Of a stretch of DNA of 21,345 nucleotides, positions 1 to 7,281 are shown piece after piece. Source of the stretch: a virus; IMG/VR virus record IMGVR_UViG_3300025617_000136, positions 1 through 21,345 of that record. One strand, given 5' to 3'. Under the pieces are notes generated by a model that saw only the letters and a list, made by a program, of their open reading frames with translations, searched no databases and was not told where the DNA came from. The position numbers were made by a program, and so were the translations under genes. How positions within the stretch are numbered: position 1 is the stretch's first letter; each line of letters opens with the position of its first letter.

Positions 1-2
1 GC

Positions 3-113
3 ACGATCGATGCCGATTTGGCCGACCCGGCGACCCCCACCCCCCGCAGATCCGCCCGCCGACTGTTGGCCTATAATACACCTGACCACATAACCCACAC
101 ACAGGCTCTCTGA
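3..113 (+). CDS. Possible 3' end of an upstream gene (partial)
   Basis: An open frame enters from the left edge and ends at a TGA (111-113) that shares its last base with the ATG of the next gene, the same tight coupling seen between most genes here. The 36 visible residues are rich in Pro, Arg and Ala and show no motif I recognise. The DNA at 20-60 is much more C-rich than the rest of the window, so this could instead be a non-coding stretch or lie near a genome end. By position it could be the end of a small-terminase or other packaging gene, but nothing in the residues shows that. Confidence 0.25.
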   Translation, partial: TIDADLADPATPTPRRSARRLLAYNTPDHITHTQAL

Positions 114-298
114 TGTCCTACACCGACACAGCCTTAACCAGCCACATCAATGCGCTTAAAGCTGCTGTACGGTCCTCTGACAGCCTTGAGGAGCGCTTTG
201 CGGCGGCGGTATTGCTGGCTGACTTGTATGAGCGTATGCTTATGCAGGAGGGCGTTATTGTTGCTGACGAAGATGACGAAGATGAGGTGTTGCATTGA
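113..298 (+). CDS. Small acidic hypothetical protein upstream of terminase
   Basis: This encodes 61 residues, mostly predicted helix, with an acidic tail (residues 50-58 almost all Asp/Glu) and no membrane segment. A weak AGG (103-105) lies 7 nt before the ATG. Its TGA overlaps the TTG start of the large terminase, so the two are probably translationally coupled. It sits where many phages encode a small terminase subunit. It is shorter than usual for that family and I see no helix-turn-helix, so I leave the function open. The codon pattern resembles the following gene, which supports it being real. Confidence 0.6.
   Translation: MSYTDTALTSHINALKAAVRSSDSLEERFAAAVLLADLYERMLMQEGVIVADEDDEDEVLH
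284..288 (+). promoter_or_regulatory. Ribosome binding site fixing the TTG start of the terminase
   Basis: GAGGT lies 6 nt upstream of TTG 295-297. The next in-frame ATG is at residue 21, close to the ATPase core and with no better site, so the TTG start overlapping the previous stop codon is preferred. Confidence 0.5.
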
Positions 299-1572
299 CT
301 GAGGTTGTTATTCCGTATGCTCCGCGTCCGTTGCAGTTGGAGTTGCATAACGAGATGCAGGCGAAGCGTTGGGGCGTTGTTGTTTGCCACCGTCGTTTTG
401 GTAAGACGGTTTGGGCGATCAATCATATTCTGCGTGACGCTTTGATGAGCCAGAAGTCTAACCCCCGGTATGCCTATATGGCGCCCACCTATCGTCAGGC
501 GAAGAACGTAGCGTGGGATTATATAAAACAGTTTGCTGGTAAGATACCGGATGTGAAGTTCCATGAGACTGAACTTCGTTGTGATTTGCCGAATGGTGCG
601 CGGATTAGTTTGTTGGGTGCTGAGAACCCGGATTCTCTTCGTGGTATTTATCTCGATGGTTGTGTGATGGATGAGGTTGCGGATATGCCGGAGAATGTTT
701 TTCCGGAGGTTATTCGTCCTGCGCTGTCTGACCGTAAGGGTTGGTGTGTGTTTGTTGGTACGCCGAAGGGGCATAATGCTTTTTACGAGGTTTATGAGAC
801 TGCTTCTGAGGATTCTTCTTGGCTTTGTGCGATTTACCGTGCGAGCGAGACGGGTATCTTGGACCAGGAGGAATTGACTGCGGCGCGTCAGATGATGAGT
901 GCGGATCAGTATTCTCAGGAATTTGAGTGTTCGTGGACTGCGAATGTGCCTGGTGCGATTTATGGCAAGGAGTTGGAGGAGGCGCAGAGTGGCAAGCAGA
1001 TCACGACAGTGCCTTATGATCCGAGTGTGCGCGTGGATACCTGGTGGGATCTGGGTGTTGGCGATAGTACGGCGATTTGGTTTACGCAGTTAATTGGTCG
1101 CCAGGTTTGTGTGATTGATTATTATGAGGCGCGTGGTGAGGGATTGCCTCACTATTGTCAGATTTTGAGTGCGCGTAATTATCTTTACGGGACACACAAC
1201 GCTCCGCATGATATAGAGGTAAGGGAATTGGGTTCTGGGAAAAGCCGTAGAGAGGTTGCCTGGGACTTGGGTTTGAACTTTCGTGTGGTTCCTAAGCTGC
1301 CTTTGGAGGACGGGATTCATGCGGCACAGATGTTGATACCGAGGCTGATGTTTGACGCTGAGAAATGTAAGGTAGGCTTGGAGGCGTTGCGGCAGTATCA
1401 CCGTGCGTACAATGAGCGCACCCGTAGTTTTAGGGCGACACCGGTGCATGATTGGTCTAGTCACGCGGCGGATGCGTTTCGGTATTTGGCTGTGGGTATT
1501 CGGGAGTCTGGGGTTAGGGTTCAGGCACCGCAGAAACAGGCGATGATGGATTATGATCCGTTTGCCGCGTAA
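295..1572 (+). CDS. Terminase large subunit (DNA-packaging ATPase/nuclease)
   Basis: This is the motor that pumps phage DNA into the procapsid through the portal and cuts the concatemer. The 425-aa length is normal for the family. The N-terminal ATPase has a Walker A-like loop at residues 31-38 (CHRRFGKT), a Walker B at 122-127 ending in Asp126-Glu127, and the coupling motif GTPKG at 155-159. The C-terminal RNase H-like nuclease shows WWDLG (Asp252), PHD (Asp306) and HDWSSHAAD (Asp386, Asp393) as likely metal-binding acids. The RRFGKT form of Walker A and the PHD motif fit the Terminase_6 type. It starts at TTG, overlapping the preceding stop, with GAGGT 6 nt upstream. It is the first large gene of the late cluster. 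I see no intein or frameshift. Confidence 0.95.
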   Translation: MTEVVIPYAPRPLQLELHNEMQAKRWGVVVCHRRFGKTVWAINHILRDALMSQKSNPRYAYMAPTYRQAKNVAWDYIKQFAGKIPDVKFHETELRCDLPNGARISLLGAENPDSLRGIYLDGCVMDEVADMPENVFPEVIRPALSDRKGWCVFVGTPKGHNAFYEVYETASEDSSWLCAIYRASETGILDQEELTAARQMMSADQYSQEFECSWTANVPGAIYGKELEEAQSGKQITTVPYDPSVRVDTWWDLGVGDSTAIWFTQLIGRQVCVIDYYEARGEGLPHYCQILSARNYLYGTHNAPHDIEVRELGSGKSRREVAWDLGLNFRVVPKLPLEDGIHAAQMLIPRLMFDAEKCKVGLEALRQYHRAYNERTRSFRATPVHDWSSHAADAFRYLAVGIRESGVRVQAPQKQAMMDYDPFAA

Positions 1573-1583
1573 GGAGAATTGAT

Positions 1584-2252
1584 ATGGCCCCTGTTGTTCC
1601 TATTCTTGCTGGCATTGGCGCTGGTACGGCTGCGACTGCTCTTGGTGCGACTGCGGCAGTGTCCACTGGCGTTGGCATTGCAACCGGTGTTGCGACTGCT
1701 TCGGCGCTTAACCGCAGTAGCCGGGCCAGCGTTCAAGCGCCGCCTGCTGCCCAGGTTCCCACCGCTGAGACTGATACAAGCCCTGTGGATACTTCCGGAG
1801 CAACGGGAGGCGCTGATACAACGATCAACGATGTGACGGCGGTGCAGGAGGATGTTGCCGAACAGGCTGACACGACTGTCCAGCAACCGGTTACGGAGGA
1901 AGATGTTGGCACTACGGTCCAGACCGGGGCTGGTTCAGGAACGATCACTTCTGTGAATGAAGCGACACAGGAAGCGCAGGTTGACGTTGCGCCAGGGACT
2001 ACAACGTCTGGCGGGGTTCAAACTGGCGGCACGTTCTCTACGAGTTCCGGCACATCGGGCGGTGGTACTGCCGAGGCTGTTGTTGCTAGAACGCAGTCTG
2101 TCGGACCAGCCGAGGATAAGGCGATTGATTTCTATGAGAAGGGCCGTAGGTCTACGATCCTTACTGGCTCGCAAGGTTTGCTCGCTAAGACGGCAGATAG
2201 CGGCACGTTTCGCAGGCGTCGTACTCTTGTCGGCGGGGGGTTGATTGCATGA
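1584..2252 (+). CDS. Hypothetical virion-module protein with hydrophobic N-terminus and STILT motif
   Basis: This encodes 222 aa and starts with ATG 8 nt after AGGAG (1572-1576). Residues 3-42 are a long Gly/Ala/Val hydrophobic stretch with GxxxG spacing, possibly membrane-active. Residues 43-175 are a low-complexity Thr/Ser/Gly/Gln linker. The C-terminus carries a basic tail with GRRSTILTGSQGLL (187-200) and RRRTLVGGG (211-219). I recall a similar GRxSTILT...TLLG ending in uncharacterised proteins beside podovirus portal genes, which supports a conserved structural or portal-associated role, but the function is unknown. It lies between terminase and portal and overlaps the next gene by ATGA. 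Confidence 0.75.
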   Translation: MAPVVPILAGIGAGTAATALGATAAVSTGVGIATGVATASALNRSSRASVQAPPAAQVPTAETDTSPVDTSGATGGADTTINDVTAVQEDVAEQADTTVQQPVTEEDVGTTVQTGAGSGTITSVNEATQEAQVDVAPGTTTSGGVQTGGTFSTSSGTSGGGTAEAVVARTQSVGPAEDKAIDFYEKGRRSTILTGSQGLLAKTADSGTFRRRRTLVGGGLIA

Positions 2253-2437
2253 TGTATCGTCGGCCTAAAAATCAGGCTGGTGTAATGGGTGCGCGCTCTG
2301 CACAGCCTGCAAAAGTTAGCAGTGCTACGACTGTGGACCCGATCGAGCGGTTGAACCAGAAAATGGCTGGGCGTAACGAGGGCGGTAATAAGCCTAAGAA
2401 AAAGCGCAGCATGATGAATAGCTACGGAGTTATGTAA
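2249..2437 (+). CDS. Small basic hypothetical protein
   Basis: This encodes 62 residues, strongly basic, with a Lys/Arg cluster near the C-terminus (residues 48-53, KPKKKR). There is no membrane segment and no recognisable domain. Its ATG overlaps the previous stop as ATGA and its own TAA overlaps the portal ATG as TAATG, so it is translationally coupled on both sides. That tight packing between conserved genes is the main evidence that it is expressed. It could be a minor head protein or a DNA-binding accessory of packaging; nothing decides this. Confidence 0.6.
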   Translation: MMYRRPKNQAGVMGARSAQPAKVSSATTVDPIERLNQKMAGRNEGGNKPKKKRSMMNSYGVM

Positions 2438-4050
2438 TGCCACAAGTTAAGCCAATGGTGGCGCAGTTAGATCGGCGTTACCGCACACTGCAATCGCAGC
2501 GGTCTACCTGGGAAAGCCACTGGCAGGAGCTGGCGGATTACATGCTGCCGCGCAAAGCTGACATTACGAAGAAGCGGACCCAGGGCGATAAGCGCACGGA
2601 TCTGTTGTTCGATGGCACGGCGGTTCATGCTGTTGAGTTGCTGTCCTCTTCTCTGCATGGGATGTTGACCAGCCCTAGCACGCCTTGGTTCTCGATGCGT
2701 TATCGGAATCCGGCGTTGCAGCGTGACGACCAGGCGAATGAATGGTTGGAAGTGTGCCTGGATCAGATGTACCAGCATTTCAACCGATCGAACTTCCAGC
2801 AAGAGATCCACGAACTTTATTATGATCTAGTGGTGTTTGGGACTGCGGCGTTTTATGTCGAGGGCGACAAGGAAGGTTTGCGGTTTTCTTCTAGGCACAT
2901 TGCCGAGGTCTGCATTTCTGAGGACAACGAAGGCCGGGTCGATACGGTCTACCGCAAGTTCAAGCTGACTGCGCGCTCTATTGCGATGCAGTTTGGTGAG
3001 AAGGGCTTACCGCCAGAGATTAAAAAAGACCTGGATAAAGAGCCTTATGCAGAGCATACGGTGATCCATGCGGCGTTCCCACGCAAAAATGCGAAGGGTA
3101 GCACGCAGCGCAGCAAGCCGATTGCGTCTGTTTATTACACCGGCGAGACGCGACAGTTGCTTTCTGAGAGTGGTTTCGATGAGTTCCCGTTCATGGTGCC
3201 GCGTTTTACCAAAGATAGCGTGTCTACTTATGGCCGTTCCCCGGCGATGACCGCTCTGCCTGATACGAAAATGCTCAACAAGATGAGCGAAACAACGATC
3301 CGGGCTGCGCAAAAGCAGATCGATCCACCGCTTATGGTGCCTGACGATGGGTTTATGCTGCCGGTGCGGACAACGCCTGGTGCGCTAAACTTCTACCGTA
3401 CCGGGACGCGCGATCGGTTGGAGCCTTTGCAGATTGGTGCGAACAACCCTCTTGGTTTGAATATGGAAGAACAGCGCCGCAATGCGATCCGGCAAGCGTT
3501 CTTCGTGGATCAGTTGCTTATGTCGAATGGCCCGGCCATGACTGCGACTGAGGTATTGCAGAGAAACGAAGAGAAGATGCGGTTGCTTGGTCCGGTCCTT
3601 GGGCGTTTGCAGTCTGAGTTGCTACAGCCTCTTATCTCACGTTCCTTTGCATTGCTGCTCCGGAACGGTCTCCTCCCTCCTGCTCCGGAGCAGCTACAAG
3701 GTCAGGACGTAGACATTGAATATGTCTCGCCGCTTGCGAAGGCGCAGAAGATGACGGATTTGCAATCAATGTTGCGCGGGTTCGAGGTGCTGTTGCAGAT
3801 GAGCCAGGTCGCGCCGGTCATGGATTACCTGGATGATGATAAACTTGTGCAGTACCTTGTGGAAACCACGGGTATTCCAGCGCGTGTGATCCGCAGTTCT
3901 GCGGAAGTCGAGGATGTTCGTCGTCAACGTGCCGAGGCAGAAGCCGCCCAGGCGCAGATGCAACAAGATATGATGCTTGCAGAACAAGCTAATAAGGCTG
4001 CACCTCTGGCTAAGGTCGCGTCTGACGCTGCCGAGAGAGGTCAGATATGA
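2437..4050 (+). CDS. Portal (T7-type head-tail connector protein)
   Basis: The portal forms the dodecameric ring at one capsid vertex through which DNA enters and leaves and to which the tail binds. The 537 aa match the T7 gp8-like connector length. Recognisable family features are the N-terminal segment ending in DYMLPRK (34-40), the block FDGTAVHAVELLSSSLHGML (58-77) followed by TPWF (82-85), and the C-terminal NGPAMTATEV with the long helix after it (about 365-402). The last 50 residues (about 489-523) form a Gln/Glu/Ala-rich helix likely to be coiled coil. The ATG overlaps the preceding TAA, with CGGAG (2425-2429) 7 nt upstream. It is followed by the Bbp19-like gene and the scaffold. Confidence 0.95.
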   Translation: MPQVKPMVAQLDRRYRTLQSQRSTWESHWQELADYMLPRKADITKKRTQGDKRTDLLFDGTAVHAVELLSSSLHGMLTSPSTPWFSMRYRNPALQRDDQANEWLEVCLDQMYQHFNRSNFQQEIHELYYDLVVFGTAAFYVEGDKEGLRFSSRHIAEVCISEDNEGRVDTVYRKFKLTARSIAMQFGEKGLPPEIKKDLDKEPYAEHTVIHAAFPRKNAKGSTQRSKPIASVYYTGETRQLLSESGFDEFPFMVPRFTKDSVSTYGRSPAMTALPDTKMLNKMSETTIRAAQKQIDPPLMVPDDGFMLPVRTTPGALNFYRTGTRDRLEPLQIGANNPLGLNMEEQRRNAIRQAFFVDQLLMSNGPAMTATEVLQRNEEKMRLLGPVLGRLQSELLQPLISRSFALLLRNGLLPPAPEQLQGQDVDIEYVSPLAKAQKMTDLQSMLRGFEVLLQMSQVAPVMDYLDDDKLVQYLVETTGIPARVIRSSAEVEDVRRQRAEAEAAQAQMQQDMMLAEQANKAAPLAKVASDAAERGQI

Positions 4051-4262
4051 CGAATAAGGTCCAAGATCTAAAGCTGGCCTACCGCCGGACGTTCAAGACG
4101 GACGATGGTGCGGTTGTTTTAGATGATTTGAAGAAGCGTTTTAGCTTTGAAGCCACGACATTTGTTTCTGGCGATCCACATCAATCAGCGTTCCAAGAAG
4201 GGCAGCGAGCCGCAGTGCTATTGATCGTCAGAATGTTGTCCGAGGAACAAGAACCTAGATAG
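4047..4262 (+). CDS. Bbp19-like small phage protein
   Basis: This encodes 71 residues resembling the Bbp19 family of Bordetella phage BPP-1. It has the pattern of a VLxDL segment (residues 24-28), then SGDPHQSAFQEGQRAAVLLI (41-60), which matches the family's GDPxxTAFxEGxRxVVL signature as I remember it. The family is small and sits next to the portal gene; its molecular role is unclear. The ATG overlaps the portal stop as ATGA, with AGAGAGG (4033-4039) upstream. The stop TAG is merged with the AGGA ribosome site of the scaffold gene. Confidence 0.8.
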   Translation: MTNKVQDLKLAYRRTFKTDDGAVVLDDLKKRFSFEATTFVSGDPHQSAFQEGQRAAVLLIVRMLSEEQEPR

Positions 4263-4270
4263 GAATTAAG

Positions 4271-5161
4271 ATGAGCGAAGAGACAATCCTGGACACAGGA
4301 TCTCAAGAAGTCGCTGACGCAGCGCCAGTTGAGGCTGCGCAAACGAGTGTCATGTCACCGGGGCCTGCCCAAGCGCCTGCCCCGGCTGAACCTGTTGCTG
4401 CGCAACCTGCTGCGCCTAGTAGCTGGCTAGATGATTTACCAGAGGATCTACGCAACGAACCTTCTTTGCGTCACGTCCCGGACCCGGCGACACTGGCTAA
4501 GAATTACGTCAACGCCCAGCGCATGATTGGTGCGGACAAGATTGCTTTGCCTGGCAAGTCTGCCACGGATGATGAGTGGCGTGAGGTGTATCGCAAACTT
4601 GGTGCGCCAGAAGATCCGCAACAGTATGAAGTCGAGCGCACAGATGTGTTTGACGATGCTTCGTTCGAGGCGTTTCGCAATCGTGCGTTTGAGGTTGGCC
4701 TAAACAATCGCCAGGCGGGTGCGATCGCGGATCTGTACCAGGATCAAATTAGCAGGGCCCAGGCTGCGATGGAACAACAAGCCGAGGAAATGCGCTTTAA
4801 CGGTGAACAGGAATTGCGCCAAGAGTTCGGTCAACACTTCGATAATCGTATGGGTATGGCCCAGGACGCGGCCCGGACGATCTTTGGTGACGCTTCTCTT
4901 TTCGACGAAATCAAGCTGGCAGACGGACGCCTACTTGGGGATGATCCCCGTATTATCAAGGGCTTAGTCAAGATGCGTGAAATGCTTGGAGAGGATTCTA
5001 TTGTTGGTGAATCAACAGAGTTGGTTATGAGTGCTTCCGATGCACGCCAAGAATATGATAAGGTAGTTGCGAATGGGACGCCCTTTTGGGATAAGTTCCA
5101 TCCTCAACATGAGCAATATGTGCAGGACGCCCTGCATTATCGCTCATTCTTTAGTGGATAA
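4271..5161 (+). CDS. Capsid assembly scaffolding protein
   Basis: A scaffold guides the major capsid protein into a procapsid and is then removed. The protein is 296 aa. The N-terminal 55 residues are acidic then Pro/Ala-rich and probably disordered. A conserved-looking core around 52-125 contains WLDDLPEDLRNEPSL, then a TLAKNYVNAQRMIG segment and a LGAPEDPQQYEV segment, which I recognise from scaffold proteins of T7- and BPP-1-like podophages. The rest is long charged helix (about 135-215), typical of scaffolds, ending in a short C-terminal region that usually binds the coat protein. It directly precedes the coat gene. AGGA (4261-4264) lies 6 nt before the ATG. Confidence 0.85.
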   Translation: MSEETILDTGSQEVADAAPVEAAQTSVMSPGPAQAPAPAEPVAAQPAAPSSWLDDLPEDLRNEPSLRHVPDPATLAKNYVNAQRMIGADKIALPGKSATDDEWREVYRKLGAPEDPQQYEVERTDVFDDASFEAFRNRAFEVGLNNRQAGAIADLYQDQISRAQAAMEQQAEEMRFNGEQELRQEFGQHFDNRMGMAQDAARTIFGDASLFDEIKLADGRLLGDDPRIIKGLVKMREMLGEDSIVGESTELVMSASDARQEYDKVVANGTPFWDKFHPQHEQYVQDALHYRSFFSG

Positions 5162-5282
5162 CCTTCGTGGCCCACGACATAAACCTGTGCGTCAGGTGGA
5201 CTAGGTGGCCTAACCACCAGCACGGCCCCGCTAGGGACAACCGGGTGCAGCAACCTAAACTTAAACTGTAGGAGAGACTAAG
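5162..5282 (+). promoter_or_regulatory. Structured leader upstream of the major capsid gene
   Basis: This 121-nt gap is the longest gene-free stretch in the window. By eye, several RNA stems can form: TCGTG/CACGA (5165-5169 with 5173-5177); a two-part hairpin GGTGG/CCACC (5195-5199 with 5214-5218) enclosing TAGG/CCTA (5202-5205 with 5209-5212); and GCAC/GTGC (5220-5223 with 5245-5248) enclosing CCC/GGG (5227-5229 with 5234-5236). CCTG (5184-5187) could compete by pairing with CAGG (5193-5196). An A-rich unpaired stretch with AGGAGAG (5270-5276) follows. It could hold a promoter, an RNA-processing site or a stabilising 5' leader; I see no consensus -35/-10 pair. Confidence 0.45.
5270..5276 (+). 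promoter_or_regulatory. Strong ribosome binding site of the capsid gene
   Basis: AGGAGAG lies 6 nt before the ATG at 5283. GGAGA followed by ACTAAG also occurs before the next gene (6150-6160), so the two most abundant head proteins share almost the same initiation context. Confidence 0.7.
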
Positions 5283-6149
5283 ATGTCTACTCAAATTACT
5301 ACGGCTTTCGTTCAACAGTTCTCGTCGAACATCCAGATGCTCTCGCAGCAAATGGGTTCGCTGCTGCGCAACGCAGTTGATAGCGAGTCTGTGAACGGTG
5401 AAAAAGCCTTCTTCGACCAGGTAGGTAGCGCCGCTGCCGTCCTCCGCACAACGCGTCACTCAGACACGCCTTTGATTGACACGCCACACAGCCGCCGCAT
5501 GGTTACGCTGTCGGACTATGAGTATGCCGACTTGATCGACGATCAAGACAAAGTGCGCTTGCTGATTGATCCAACATCGACATATAGCCGCGCTGCTGCT
5601 GCTGCGATGGGTCGCGCAATCGATGACGTTGTTATCTCTGCGGCACTTGGCACTGCAAAAACTGGCAAGGATGGTTCTACTTCGACTTCCTTCGACACAT
5701 CCAACAACCAGATCGCCGCTGGCGGTGGTGGTTTGACGTTGGCTAAGTTGATCGAAGCCAAAGAGATCCTGGACGCCGGTGACGTGGATCCATCGATCCC
5801 ACGTTATATTGCTTGTTCGCCAAAGCAGATCACCGATCTGTTGAACAACACGACTGTCACTTCGTCTGACTACAACACTGTTAAGGCTCTTGCGATGGGC
5901 GAAATCAACAGCTTCGTTGGTTTTAACTTTATCGTAAGCAACCGTTTGGGTGTTGACGGTTCCGGCGATCGCCGTGTCTTTGCCTGGGCAATGGACGGTA
6001 TCAAGTTGGCAGTTGGCAAAGAGCCAGCCGCACGCATTGATGAGCGCGCTGACAAATCCTACGCTACACAGATTTACTACTGCCAGACCATCGGGGCGAC
6101 CCGCATGGAAGAGAAAAAGGTAGTAGAAGTTCTGTGTGCGGAATCATAA
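5283..6149 (+). CDS. Major capsid protein
   Basis: This is the coat subunit of the icosahedral head. It has 288 aa and no signal peptide or long hydrophobic segment. An early helical segment (about 9-30) precedes the RRMVTLSDYEYADLIDDQDK region (71-90) and a region ending in DPTSTYSRAAAAAMGRAID, typical of the capsid family that includes BPP-1 Bbp17 (HK97 fold). Further coat-like features are a Gly-rich loop (about 146-150), a central helix AKLIEAKEILDAG, and a C-terminal domain with IGATRMEEKKVVEV. It is somewhat shorter than I recall for Bbp17. It lies between the scaffold and the probable cement protein. The structured leader and strong ribosome site fit high expression. Confidence 0.9.
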   Translation: MSTQITTAFVQQFSSNIQMLSQQMGSLLRNAVDSESVNGEKAFFDQVGSAAAVLRTTRHSDTPLIDTPHSRRMVTLSDYEYADLIDDQDKVRLLIDPTSTYSRAAAAAMGRAIDDVVISAALGTAKTGKDGSTSTSFDTSNNQIAAGGGGLTLAKLIEAKEILDAGDVDPSIPRYIACSPKQITDLLNNTTVTSSDYNTVKALAMGEINSFVGFNFIVSNRLGVDGSGDRRVFAWAMDGIKLAVGKEPAARIDERADKSYATQIYYCQTIGATRMEEKKVVEVLCAES

Positions 6150-6162
6150 GGAGAACTAAGTA

Positions 6163-6624
6163 ATGGCTACTGTTTACTCCGCACAGCGCACTAACAGCAC
6201 GGCAACGCCTGCTGCTATGAACAAAGCAAATGAGATGGGCGGTCGTATCCGCGTTGCTCACGGCACATATGAAGCATCTACGCTGGCGTCTGGTGACGTT
6301 ATCGAAATGTTTGTGCTGCCAGACGGTGCGCGTTTGCTGGAAGGTTCCTTGGCGTATGACGCTCTGGGTTCGTCCACAACGCTTTCTGTTGGTTATGCTG
6401 CGCACACAAACGCTGATGGTACGGCTGCTTCGGCTTCTGCCGCTGCCTACAAGGCCGCTGCGTCTACAGCTTCTGCTGGTAAAGTCGACGTTCTTGCAAC
6501 ACTGGCTCTGGGTTCCGGCTCCGAGGTAGATGCAAACGAAGATGGCATGGCTGTAACGGCAACAATGGGCGGTGCTGCTGGCACCGGCACGATCGAACTT
6601 ACCATCAAATATGTGGTAGACTAA
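6163..6624 (+). CDS. Probable head decoration/cement protein
   Basis: This encodes 153 aa, predicted mostly beta strand, rich in Ala, Gly, Ser and Thr. The segment GGRIRVAHGTYEASTLASGD (26-45), then a strand with LPDGARLLEG and a DALGSSTTLSVGY run, resembles structural proteins annotated after the coat gene in BPP-1-like phages, where the Bbp16 cement protein has a jelly-roll fold and clamps coat subunits. The C-terminus ends in a strand ELTIKYVVD. The assignment rests on position, size and the predicted beta pattern. AAGGAGA (6148-6154) lies 8 nt upstream and overlaps the coat stop codon. A terminator hairpin follows, so this closes the head transcription block. Confidence 0.75.
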   Translation: MATVYSAQRTNSTATPAAMNKANEMGGRIRVAHGTYEASTLASGDVIEMFVLPDGARLLEGSLAYDALGSSTTLSVGYAAHTNADGTAASASAAAYKAAASTASAGKVDVLATLALGSGSEVDANEDGMAVTATMGGAAGTGTIELTIKYVVD

Positions 6625-6632
6625 GATCACAT

Positions 6633-6659
6633 GAGGGGGCGTTCGCGCCCTCTCTTTCC
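6633..6659 (+). terminator. Hairpin terminator after the head genes
   Basis: A 9-bp stem (6633-6641 with 6646-6654, one G-U pair) closes on a UUCG tetraloop and is followed by TTTCC. The U tract is short, so termination may be partial, allowing reduced read-through into the tail genes. T7 has its late terminator at the equivalent place, just after the capsid gene. Confidence 0.75.
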
Positions 6660-6675
6660 GACGAAAGGGTGACGG

Positions 6676-7281
6676 ATGACAAGCACGGTCGATATTGCCA
6701 ACTACGCGCTGAATACTTTGGGCGCGTCTAACATTTCATCCTTTGATGAGAACAGTAAGGTTGGCCGTTTGGTGAACCAGCGTTTCGACGCGGTGCGTGA
6801 CTCTGTGTTCCGCGCTCACCCCTGGAATTGTTTGATCCGCAGGACGGAACTGGCCCAGGATAGCGATGCACCGACATATGGCTATGCTCACCAATATACC
6901 CTGCCGACAAACCCGTATTGCCTGCGGGTTTTGGAGTTTAGTAACGGATCCAGCACCTATCCGTATGACAATATGCGCAGCAACGGCAACCGTGAGCCTT
7001 ACATTATCGAGGGTCGCAAGATCCTGACGGATGAAGGCACTGCGAAGATTAAGTATGTTGCCCGGATCACTGACCCGCAAGAATACGATGCAACCCTGGT
7101 GGAGACCTTGGCGGCGCGTTTGGCTAGTGAGATCTGCTATGCCGTGACCGGATCCGCTTCGATGATCCAGGTGACGACTGCTTTCTATGAGGCTAAGCTA
7201 AAAGAGGCGCGCTTCATCGATGCAACTGAGGGTGCGCCGCAGCGCATTGAGGCAAGTGACTTTATCGACGCGAGGTTCTAA
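6676..7281 (+). CDS. Tail tubular protein A-like (adaptor below portal)
   Basis: This encodes 201 aa of the T7 gp11-like adaptor family, which forms the ring joining portal and nozzle. The N-terminus is characteristic: DIANYALNTLGASNISSFDE (6-25), then RLVNQRFDAVRDSVFRAHPW (31-50), followed by a strand-rich middle (about 60-140) and C-terminal helices around LVETLAARLASEICYAVTG. The length matches the family. AAAGGG (6664-6669) lies 6 nt upstream, just past the terminator. Its TAA overlaps the ATG of tail tubular B (TAATG), so the two tail proteins are coupled. Confidence 0.9.
   Translation: MTSTVDIANYALNTLGASNISSFDENSKVGRLVNQRFDAVRDSVFRAHPWNCLIRRTELAQDSDAPTYGYAHQYTLPTNPYCLRVLEFSNGSSTYPYDNMRSNGNREPYIIEGRKILTDEGTAKIKYVARITDPQEYDATLVETLAARLASEICYAVTGSASMIQVTTAFYEAKLKEARFIDATEGAPQRIEASDFIDARF

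Noticed and set aside
72-77. TATAAT resembling a -10 promoter box before the first genes
   Set aside because: No TTGACA-like -35 at 16-18 nt upstream and no extended TG, and the box may lie inside an upstream reading frame.
118-774. Long open frame on the - strand (218 codons)
   Set aside because: It lies opposite the 61-aa gene and the terminase; the product is rich in Thr, Arg and Ser without domains, typical of an antisense shadow.
4721-4728. GCGATCGC octamers as proof of a cyanobacterial host (HIP1)
   Set aside because: Only four copies in 21 kb, far below the density in HIP1-rich cyanobacteria; they can follow from the general CGATCG excess.
6230-6529. 99-codon + strand frame inside the cement gene
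   Set aside because: Leu/Arg/Trp-rich composition, no Shine-Dalgarno and normal codon use in the host frame; unlike the two nested ORFs in the polyvalent gene.
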